Assembly (NCBI GenBank): GCA_903847975.1
Contig: CAINFC010000080.1
Span: 1 to 64,000 of the forward strand
Direction: 5' to 3'
DNA from: an uncultured Acidobacteriota bacterium
Lineage (GTDB): Bacteria > Acidobacteriota > UBA6911 > CAINFC01
Length of the DNA stretch: 64,000 nt
Each line of letters opens with the position of its first letter. The stretch's first letter is position 1. Positions 17,461 through 24,467 of this stretch are shown here, piece by piece. The notes below the pieces were generated by a model. The model made no database searches. It was given only the letters and a program-made list of their open reading frames with translations, and was not told where the DNA came from. The translations under genes and the position numbers were made by a program.

Positions 17461-17509
17461 GTTCGAGCTTGGCTTGCGCGGCACAAGCGGGGACCCGCTC
17501 GCAGCGCGA
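17461..17509. repeat. Cloverleaf-like dispersed element, partial copy
   Basis: Matches the 5' two thirds of the elements at 7089 and 52301: GAGC/GCTT hairpin, then AAGCGGG/CCCGCTC. The third hairpin and the closing 3' strand are missing, so this copy looks truncated. Confidence 0.45.
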
Positions 17510-17524
17510 CAAAGGAAGAGGCGG

Positions 17525-18313
17525 TCAGCGGACGGCTGGCGATGTGCCCGCTGCCGCCCTTCTCCAGCAGACCGCCACGGCCAGGGAGACGGCCGCGATC
17601 CCCGCCAGGAAAAAAAGATGCATAAGGCTGAGCGCACCCCAGATGGGAATATTGTCGGCGCGCAAGAACTGGACCAGGAACCTTTTGACAAAATACAGCT
17701 CCAGAAAAAGAAGGAAAAGAAAGCCGTCAAACGGATACGTCTTTTCCTGCCTGGTTTTGCCGGCGCCGTATTTTTCCCATCCGAGCAGGACCGCGTAAAT
17801 GGCCAGGTCGGCGGCCATACTCCCGATCTGCGTCGGATAGCGAACCGCCCATACTCCGTCCAGATCCGGCATCTTCAGGGCCACACAGGAATTCGACGTG
17901 GCTCCGCCGCAGCAGCCCGCCGCCAGGCATCCCAGCCGGCCGACGGCCAGGCCCAGGGGAACCGGAAGGCCGCCCAGGTCGAAGGCCCGTCCGATCGGGA
18001 TTCCATGGCGCCGCAGATAAATCCAGGCCAGGGGAAGCGTCACCAGCAGTCCCCCGATCACGCGGATCGACCGGTGCCAGACGAACCTGCCGGTCGCCAC
18101 CCATTCGGCCAGGGTCTGCACCAGGCCGGGAGCGATCGATCCCAGAAATAATCCGCAGATTACCAGAATCATGGCCCGCCCGAGAACCTGCGGCGGATGG
18201 GGCAGACGGGAAACCCGCGCAAAGCCATAGCAACCGATGATCCAATACATCAGCGCATACATCAGCGCATAAGTATTGACGGTCAGCGACCCGAAGTGCA
18301 GAAAGGGCAGCAC
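17525..18313 (-). CDS. Prolipoprotein diacylglyceryl transferase-family membrane protein (Lgt-like)
   Basis: 262 aa, about seven membrane segments. It carries the Lgt-type block 'GRLGCLAAGCCGG' (about 125-140) and a later 'RYPTQIGSM' that corresponds to the H-P-T-Q-L region. The cysteine-rich version of the block is typical of divergent Lgt paralogues, so housekeeping lipoprotein modification is possible but not certain. A GTG at 18313 is the start with only a weak ribosome site. The gene is 40 bp downstream of an uncharacterised lipoprotein gene on the same strand, suggesting that the lipoprotein could be its client. Confidence 0.75.
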   Translation of the reverse strand: MLPFLHFGSLTVNTYALMYALMYWIIGCYGFARVSRLPHPPQVLGRAMILVICGLFLGSIAPGLVQTLAEWVATGRFVWHRSIRVIGGLLVTLPLAWIYLRRHGIPIGRAFDLGGLPVPLGLAVGRLGCLAAGCCGGATSNSCVALKMPDLDGVWAVRYPTQIGSMAADLAIYAVLLGWEKYGAGKTRQEKTYPFDGFLFLLFLELYFVKRFLVQFLRADNIPIWGALSLMHLFFLAGIAAVSLAVAVCWRRAAAGTSPAVR

Positions 18314-18352
18314 GACAGAAGTTCACCGGCCCATGGATGGACGGACAACGCC

Positions 18353-19990
18353 TCAGCGCTGAATCAGCGGCAGAAAGAGCGAGTAGTACAAAGGCGGCGG
18401 AGCCACCCAGCTTCCCACCCAGAGGAGATTGGTCGCCGAAGCGCTGACCGCCGCATCGTCGCTCTTGACCGCCGTGAGGGTTACGTTGTAGGCCCCGGAA
18501 GCCGTACCCGCCGGGACCGTGCCCACCAGCCAGACGGTCTCGTTTCCCTTCGTCAAGTAGGTCGCCAGGATGGGAGCGGACTTGTTCGGCGCGCTGTAGG
18601 TTCCCTGGCATAAGCTCCAGGTCATACTGATTGCGGAATGGATATTGAAATTGACCCCGATAAAGGATGCGTAATTGGTCGACATATGAATCGCGATCTG
18701 CACTTCCTTGGGCGGCAGGATGTCCCACTCCATGCCCGGGCTCATAGCAATGGTACCGGCTTGATTATCCACCACCAGGCTATGGGTCTGCGGGCCCAGG
18801 CAGGTGATGCCCGTGGAGGCCGCAGCGGCGAAGGGCAGCAGTGCGGAAAGCGACGACTGGGCGAAGGGAGGAGGATTCAAACCCTCCTGGCATAGATAAA
18901 TGGGCACCTCCTTGCCCTTGCCATCCAGGTCCGCCGGCAGACGGAACTGGTAGGACCAATCGGTGTAATTCATGCTGGCGGGACAGGATGCTTTCGGCTC
19001 GGTGGATATGCCGAAAGTCACCCACTGCTCCCCGGAGGCGGAAGGAAGCTTGTTCTCCGCATAGGTCATTCTTTCCGGCCGCATCTCCATGGGAATCGGA
19101 CCGACTATATTTTGCTGAAAAGTCGGCTGATAGCCGTGCAGCCCCAAGGCCCCCCCGTAGGTATTATTCGGGAAAAGAATCGGCACGGGGAAAGAATTGT
19201 TGCCTCCGCCCACCGGGGTCACCGGCACGCGCATGGCAACGAACACCGCCTTGGATTGCAGCCAGTCGGTGATTTGCTGGCAAAGGGTTGTGGTCATGGT
19301 GTTGACACCGGTGTAGTCGATCCAACGCTCCAGGTTGAGCGTATTTACCGTGGCGGCGGCCTTTTTTTCCGTCGGATCGGATCGGGGCGCAACAACAGCC
19401 GAAACGGAACCAGCCGCCGCGGCAGAAGGGTTCTGCAGCGTAGTCACCAGGCTGGTGAAGCTACTCCCCAGAGTGGAATTCAGGTACTGTACCGTTTCCG
19501 TCACCTTCATGGACGTCATGCCCGGGGTCAGCAAGGGCATTTTAAACTGCAGCGGAACGGATCCGGTGGGATTGAGGAAAACAAACGGAGGGCCTCCCGC
19601 CTGGGGCTGCAGAGCCGGATTGGTAAATGCAAAGCTGCTGGCATCCGGGGGCGGGAAAAAGATCAGCTGGTTCGGCGCGCCTCCCGTCCACCCCAGAATC
19701 CGGCTCACCACCGCTCCGGGCGCCGTGGCGGCTGCCTCCGGCCCGGAACGGGCAGCCGACGGCTGGCTGATCGTGGCCTGCCCCCCGGGAGGAGTCACCG
19801 GGGTTTCCGTATTGCAGGTGATATTGGACCCGCCGCTCGGATTGCCGCACCCGTTGGTCTGGGGCTTCTCCCCGCAGGCAGTCACCGAAAGGTAGGAAAA
19901 GATTCCGAACACCAGGATCGCCAGGCTGCTCCAGACCTGCGCCATGGCGTCCCGAAAGCGATTTTGTAGGATTCTCTGCCGCATTGCCAT
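18353..19990 (-). CDS. Uncharacterised large lipoprotein
   Basis: 545 aa. A membrane-spanning signal (about 21-36) ends in a lipobox V-T-A-C with Cys39, so the mature protein would be lipid anchored. The next 60 residues are low complexity (Gly, Pro, Thr, Ala). The rest is rich in beta-forming residues, Asn, Thr and Pro, without a domain I recognise; cysteines occur scattered through it. The tail 'YNVTLTAVKSDDAAVSA' resembles the last strands of an Ig-like domain. The ATG at 19990 has a good AAGGAGG 9 nt upstream. It may be cotranscribed with the Lgt-like gene downstream. Confidence 0.75.
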   Translation of the reverse strand: MAMRQRILQNRFRDAMAQVWSSLAILVFGIFSYLSVTACGEKPQTNGCGNPSGGSNITCNTETPVTPPGGQATISQPSAARSGPEAAATAPGAVVSRILGWTGGAPNQLIFFPPPDASSFAFTNPALQPQAGGPPFVFLNPTGSVPLQFKMPLLTPGMTSMKVTETVQYLNSTLGSSFTSLVTTLQNPSAAAAGSVSAVVAPRSDPTEKKAAATVNTLNLERWIDYTGVNTMTTTLCQQITDWLQSKAVFVAMRVPVTPVGGGNNSFPVPILFPNNTYGGALGLHGYQPTFQQNIVGPIPMEMRPERMTYAENKLPSASGEQWVTFGISTEPKASCPASMNYTDWSYQFRLPADLDGKGKEVPIYLCQEGLNPPPFAQSSLSALLPFAAAASTGITCLGPQTHSLVVDNQAGTIAMSPGMEWDILPPKEVQIAIHMSTNYASFIGVNFNIHSAISMTWSLCQGTYSAPNKSAPILATYLTKGNETVWLVGTVPAGTASGAYNVTLTAVKSDDAAVSASATNLLWVGSWVAPPPLYYSLFLPLIQR

Positions 19991-20042
19991 ACTGATTTCC
20001 CTCCTTGCCCGTCATCCCGCACAATGGTTCGCCGGTAAGCCA

Positions 20043-20073
20043 ATTATAACCCGGTTGGAGCACCTTCTTGCAA
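20043..20073 (-). promoter_or_regulatory. Possible overlapping divergent promoters
   Basis: The self-complementary hexamer TTGCAA at 20068-20073 could serve as a -35 box in both directions. On the minus strand TATAAT (20048-20043) follows after 19 nt, for the lipoprotein gene. On the plus strand GAAAAT follows after 17 nt (20091-20096), for the GH127 gene. Neither is close to ideal. Confidence 0.35.
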
Positions 20074-20133
20074 ATTGCTTTCCGTGGTGAGAAAATCAGG
20101 TCTTCACTCGTCTAATCCTTGAGGTCCGATTCT

Positions 20134-22575
20134 ATGAAATGGAACCGAAGAAACCTGATTGCCTGTTCGGGAAAAGTCGGAGCGACTGCGCTGGCATCCT
20201 TCCCCTCCCTGAAGACTGCCCTGGCCATTGCCGGAGCCAACCCGAGCGCGGAATTCCGCGTGGTGGCCGGCGCGGACCGCGTGGTCATGACCAATGGCAT
20301 GACATACCTTAACGCCTGGGCCGGTTACGGCGAGCCGCCGCGCAGCGATCGACGTCCGGCCAGGAACGCGGCACCATCCCCTGCTCCGCCGGCACCCGCC
20401 GGGAATGTCCTCTTTGCCTGGAGCAAAGTGTCCGGCCCGGGCGAGGTTGTTTTTTCCAGGCCCGCCTCGGCGGCAACCACGGCCACATTTTCCACTCCGG
20501 GCGTTTATATTCTTCAGGTCTCCGCTGCCGGCGGAGAGGCCAAAGGAACCTCCCGCCTGGAAGTCAAGGTCGAGCCTCCTCCTCCGGAAAGTTCCCTCTT
20601 GCCGGTCGACACCCGCCCCTACCGGGTGACGGGCACCTTCTGGGGCCCGCGCGTCAAAGCGCTGATCACCTCCTGGATTCCGCACTGCATTGCCCAGATC
20701 AACCGCACGGATATTCCGGCGCGGCAGGGCGACGGAGGCATCGACAATTTTGTGGAGGCGGCCAAGGCGCTGCGCGGGGAAGCCCATGCACCCCACAAGG
20801 GATACGTCTTCTCGAATGCCTGGGTTCACCAGACCGTGGAGTCCATCTGTCTGGCGCTGATGGTCGACCCCCAGGGAGACGCAGAAATCGCTGCCGCCCA
20901 GGAGCAGATGCGCAGCACGCTCGAGGACTGGATTCCGAAGATCCTGGCTGCGCAGGAGCCGGACGGGTACCTGCACACCGCCTTTACCCTTCGCGCCAAG
21001 TCTCCCGCCAGCGGCTTCCCGGCAGGAAACCGCGAGCCCTGGACCCGCCGCTGGTCGGCCGCGGGGCGCGCCAACCATGAGGGTTACGTGGCCGGTTACT
21101 TCCTCGAATCGGCCATCAACCATTACCAGCTGACTCGGGGGAAAGACCTTCGGCTGTACCGTGCCGCCAGAAAGCTGGCCGACTGCTGGGCGGATCACAT
21201 CGGTCCGGCCCCCAAGCAGGAATGGTTCGACGGGCACCAGGAGATGGAGCAGGCCCTGGTCCGCTTCGGCCGGTTTGTCAATGAAGTCGAAAAGAAACCG
21301 GGTGAAAAAGCCGGCCCGGGTGACCGCTACATCTCCCTGGCGAAGTTTCTGCTGGACTGCCGGAACGGAGGCACGGAATACGACCAGAGCCATTTGCCGG
21401 TCCAGCAGCAATACGAGGCAGTCGGGCATGCCGTCCGGGCCGTCTACACCTACTCGGCGATGGCGGATGTCGCCGTGGAGACGCACGATGTCGATTACCA
21501 GAGCGCGGTGAAATCTCTTTGGGACAACCTCGTGCACCGCAAGTACTATCTGACCGGAGGCGTAGGCAGTGGCGAAACTTCGGAGGGCTTCGGCCCGAAT
21601 TACTCCCTGCGCAACAGCGGTTACTGCGAGGCCTGCTCCAGCTGCGGCGAGATTTTCTTCCAGTGGAAGCTCCACCTGGCCTATCACCAGGCGCATTTTG
21701 CCGATCTCTACGAGCAGACGCTTTACAACGCCCTGTACGGCTCCCTGGACCTGGCAGGCAGGAATTTCTATTATGTCAATCCCCTGGATGAAAACCAGCC
21801 GCGGACGCCATGGCATGTCTGCCCCTGCTGCGTGGGCAACATCCCCCGGACGCTGCTGATGCTTCCCACCTGGACCTATTCAAAATCTCCACAGGGGTTT
21901 TATGTCAACCTGTATGCCGGAAGCCGCGCGGACCTCGGCCCGGTGGCCGGGACCGATGTCGAAGTGGTCCAGGAAACCAACTATCCCTGGGAAGGCAAGG
22001 TTCGGATTCTGATTTATCCGAAGGATTCCAGGAAGTTTTCCGTCTATGTCCGCTCCCCGCAAAGAGATGTCAGCCAGCTTTACCGTGCTTCGCCGAAAGC
22101 GGACGGCCTCCTTCGGCTCGCCGTCAACGGGAAAATATGGAAAGCGGCACCCGTCGATGGCTACGTCCGCATAGACCGTTTATGGAAGAGCGGAGACCGG
22201 ATCGAACTGGAACTCCCCCTCCCCATTCAGCGGATTTATGCCAGCGACAAAATCGTATCGGGTGAGAATCTGCCTTCTCCTACCCGGGACAAAGTGGCTC
22301 TTCGCGTCGGCCCGCTGGTTTACAATTTCGAAAAGGTAGACCAGGATATACAGTCCTCTCTTGCGCCCGGCGCCAGACTCGACCTGGAATGGCGCGGCGA
22401 CCTGCTGCAAGGGGTGAATGTCATCAAGGGCCGTCTGGAGGGCGGGGCGCCCATGCTGGCGATCCCTTATTATGCCCGCAGCAACCGCAATCCGCCGGTG
22501 GCTCCGGATCGGAATACGGGCAGCGACCGGACTCCGACGACGACGACGGCTGTGGTCTGGTTAAGGGAAAAGTAG
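20134..22575 (+). CDS. Glycoside hydrolase family 127-like (DUF1680) protein with PKD-like N-terminal domain and Tat signal
   Basis: 813 aa. 'NRRNLIACSGKVGATALA' at residues 4-21 is a Tat signal. Residues about 37-150 form a PKD/Ig-like beta domain ('AWSKVSGPGEVVFS... FSTPGVYILQVSA'). The remainder is the alpha/alpha-barrel of DUF1680. In characterised beta-L-arabinofuranosidases a Zn2+ site of Glu and three Cys includes the nucleophile Cys. Here E499, C501, C565 and C566 match that set, and E484 fits the acid/base. It probably releases L-arabinofuranose or a similar sugar from plant or bacterial glycans in the periplasm. The start at 20134 is the ATG giving the Tat signal. Confidence 0.88.
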   Translation: MKWNRRNLIACSGKVGATALASFPSLKTALAIAGANPSAEFRVVAGADRVVMTNGMTYLNAWAGYGEPPRSDRRPARNAAPSPAPPAPAGNVLFAWSKVSGPGEVVFSRPASAATTATFSTPGVYILQVSAAGGEAKGTSRLEVKVEPPPPESSLLPVDTRPYRVTGTFWGPRVKALITSWIPHCIAQINRTDIPARQGDGGIDNFVEAAKALRGEAHAPHKGYVFSNAWVHQTVESICLALMVDPQGDAEIAAAQEQMRSTLEDWIPKILAAQEPDGYLHTAFTLRAKSPASGFPAGNREPWTRRWSAAGRANHEGYVAGYFLESAINHYQLTRGKDLRLYRAARKLADCWADHIGPAPKQEWFDGHQEMEQALVRFGRFVNEVEKKPGEKAGPGDRYISLAKFLLDCRNGGTEYDQSHLPVQQQYEAVGHAVRAVYTYSAMADVAVETHDVDYQSAVKSLWDNLVHRKYYLTGGVGSGETSEGFGPNYSLRNSGYCEACSSCGEIFFQWKLHLAYHQAHFADLYEQTLYNALYGSLDLAGRNFYYVNPLDENQPRTPWHVCPCCVGNIPRTLLMLPTWTYSKSPQGFYVNLYAGSRADLGPVAGTDVEVVQETNYPWEGKVRILIYPKDSRKFSVYVRSPQRDVSQLYRASPKADGLLRLAVNGKIWKAAPVDGYVRIDRLWKSGDRIELELPLPIQRIYASDKIVSGENLPSPTRDKVALRVGPLVYNFEKVDQDIQSSLAPGARLDLEWRGDLLQGVNVIKGRLEGGAPMLAIPYYARSNRNPPVAPDRNTGSDRTPTTTTAVVWLREK

Positions 22576-22716
22576 ATTGTTGCGCATAGGTTTCGTTTGT
22601 GACCCATCTTCGATTCTGGCAGGGTTTCGGTTTCGTAACGCCTTCTTTGTTTTCGATCGCCATTGCGAAATAAGATCGGGAACCTGTAACGACACGACTG
22701 CATATGACGAATGGCT

Positions 22717-22796
22717 TCTTTCTTCCTTCCGGATCTTCCCGTCTTCCTGCGAAAAGAAAAGGCTTACAGGAAGAGAGGAAGAGCGGGAAGAAAGGC
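22717..22796. repeat. Hairpin repeat (family member B)
   Basis: Left arm 'cttccggatcttcccgtctt' region (22720-22750) pairs imperfectly with 'ttacaggaagagaggaaga' region (22764-22795). It belongs to the same sequence family as the hairpins in four convergent gaps, but here it follows the GH127 gene in a tandem arrangement. Confidence 0.5.
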
Positions 22797-23023
22797 GAAA
22801 AGGCTGGTCGAAAGAAGACGGTTACTTTTTACCGGACCATCCTGCCTGATGGTTTCGCAAAAGTCATCTTTCCCCCCGGAAAAAGCCGAGGGCCAAAGGC
22901 CCGGCACATAATAGCCTGGAGTGGAGCGTAACGCAGCCCCAGGCTATTATGTCAGCAGACCTTCAGACTGCCTTGCAAAATACAAATCCTTAACGGCACA
23001 AAAGCATCTTCCTCCTGCCTGGC

Positions 23024-23041
23024 GGGTGATCCATATCACCT
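23024..23041. promoter_or_regulatory. CRP/FNR-family-like operator
   Basis: GGTGA-N6-TCACC at 23025-23040 is a perfect inverted repeat with the half-site geometry of the CRP/FNR family (TGTGA-N6-TCACA). It lies about 115 bp upstream of the predicted start of the sensor operon. Confidence 0.4.
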
Positions 23042-23112
23042 TTCCTTCATCCAATACGATCATAATTGCACCGAAATAGCCGATAAAATATAGGTATTTC
23101 CCCAATAGGGTA

Positions 23113-23142
23113 TCGACACAGGATGGCAATCCGGGATACAAT
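23113..23142 (+). promoter_or_regulatory. Sigma70-type promoter for the binding protein/hybrid kinase operon
   Basis: TCGACA at 23113-23118, an 18-nt spacer and TACAAT at 23137-23142, with the predicted start near 23149, some 40 nt upstream of the coding start. Confidence 0.5.
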
Positions 23143-23189
23143 AAGAGGGTTGCACCCAGTCGATCGGGGCGCGGGAAAGTTGGGTGGCG

Positions 23190-24467
23190 ATGACACGCAA
23201 AGTGCTACTTGCCGGAATACTTCTTCTTATGGTCCTGATCGCCGGTCCATGGACTCTTCAATATTACCAGGGTCAATGGGCAGAACCGGCGATCCGGGTC
23301 GGCATTCTTCACTCCCTTTCGGGAACCATGGCCTTCAGCGAGCGCAGCGTGGTGGATGCCACCATTCTGGCTGTCGAGGAGCTCAATGAAGGGGGGGGCC
23401 TGCTTGGCCGGAAAGTAGAGCCGGTCATCGCCGACGGGAAGTCAGACTGGCCGACTTTTTCAAGGGAAGCTGCCCGGCTGATCGATACGGAAAAGGTCAG
23501 CGTGCTTTTCGGATGCTGGACTTCGGCCAGCCGCAAAACGATCCTGCCCATCCTCGAAAGTAGAAACCACCTCCTCTTTTACCCGGTTCAGTACGAAGGG
23601 CTGGAGCAATCCCCCAACATCGTCTATACCGGCGCCTCCCCCAACCAGCAGATCATTCCGGCCGTCAAGTGGGCCTTTGACCATCTCGGCCGGCGCTTTT
23701 TCCTGGTCGGCTCCGATTATGTCTTCCCCCGGACAGCCAATGCCATAATCCGGGCGCAGGCCAGCGCCCTTCAGGCGGAGATCGTCGGCGAAGAATACGC
23801 CATCCTGGGAAGCACCAACATGACGGACATCGTTGGAAGGATTGCCGCGGTGCGTCCCTCCGTCATTCTCAACACGCTCAACGGCGACAGCAACCTAGCT
23901 TTTTTCCGGGCTCTTCGGGCTGCAGGAATCCGCCCGGAACAGATTCCCACCATTTCTTTCAGTATCGGGGAAAATGAGATACAGAGCATGGATCCGCCTT
24001 CCCTGGCCGGTGACTACACCGCCTGGAACTACTTTCAAAGCATTCCCGGCGAAGAAAATACCCGCTTCGTCGCCCGCTTCCGGAAAAGATTTGGCGACCA
24101 GCGCGTGCTCAGCGATCCGATGGAATCAGCCTATACCGGAGTGCACATCTGGGCCCGGGCAGCAGAAGAGGCCAAGTCGGATCAACCCTCCCGGGTGCGT
24201 ATTTTTTTACCCAAACAGCACCTGATCGCCCCCCAGGGGAACGTATTCATGGACCGCCGGAATCAGCACGCCTGGAAAACCGCCCGGATCGGGAAAATCC
24301 TTCCAAGCGGGCAGATGGAAATCGTCTGGACATCGGAACGGCCCATACGGCCGGTTCCTTTTCCTTATCTGCGCCCCCCGGCGCAATGGGCGCAGTTTCT
24401 TTCGGCGCTTTATCGAAGCTGGGGAAATCAATGGGCCAATCCCGGCAAGGCGGCCGCTCATGATTAG
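23190..24467 (+). CDS. Periplasmic urea/amide-type binding protein used as sensor subunit
   Basis: 425 aa. After an N-terminal membrane segment, the protein follows the UrtA/AmiC family of type I periplasmic binding proteins: 'IRVGILHSLSGTMA', 'LLGRKVEPVIADG', 'VLFGCWTSASRKTILP', 'LLFYPVQYEG' and 'ITAP/LIAPQGNV' near the end. No ABC permease or ATPase genes are adjacent. Its last codons overlap the ATG of the hybrid histidine kinase by 8 bp, so it is probably a ligand-binding accessory to that kinase. A run of eight G lies inside the gene near 23391. GTG at 23184 is an alternative start. Confidence 0.85.
   Translation: MTRKVLLAGILLLMVLIAGPWTLQYYQGQWAEPAIRVGILHSLSGTMAFSERSVVDATILAVEELNEGGGLLGRKVEPVIADGKSDWPTFSREAARLIDTEKVSVLFGCWTSASRKTILPILESRNHLLFYPVQYEGLEQSPNIVYTGASPNQQIIPAVKWAFDHLGRRFFLVGSDYVFPRTANAIIRAQASALQAEIVGEEYAILGSTNMTDIVGRIAAVRPSVILNTLNGDSNLAFFRALRAAGIRPEQIPTISFSIGENEIQSMDPPSLAGDYTAWNYFQSIPGEENTRFVARFRKRFGDQRVLSDPMESAYTGVHIWARAAEEAKSDQPSRVRIFLPKQHLIAPQGNVFMDRRNQHAWKTARIGKILPSGQMEIVWTSERPIRPVPFPYLRPPAQWAQFLSALYRSWGNQWANPGKAAAHD

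Larger units (their letters stand above)
22576..23183. other. Intergenic region with hairpin repeat and regulatory signals
   Basis: No convincing gene. It holds the hairpin at 22717-22796, a block around 22850-22960 ('ggcccggcacataatagcctgg' type palindrome with complementary 'ccaggctattatgt' downstream), a CRP/FNR-like palindrome and a promoter for the sensor operon. Short open frames over the hairpin are repeat translation. Confidence 0.6.

Noticed and set aside
13401-17486. 1361-codon open frame on the minus strand
   Set aside because: It is antisense to the propeller protein and the enolase-superfamily enzyme, which carry clear motifs. Long antisense frames are expected in GC-rich coding DNA.
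19112-19969. 285-codon plus-strand frame
   Set aside because: Antisense to the lipoprotein gene, which has a good ribosome site and lipobox.
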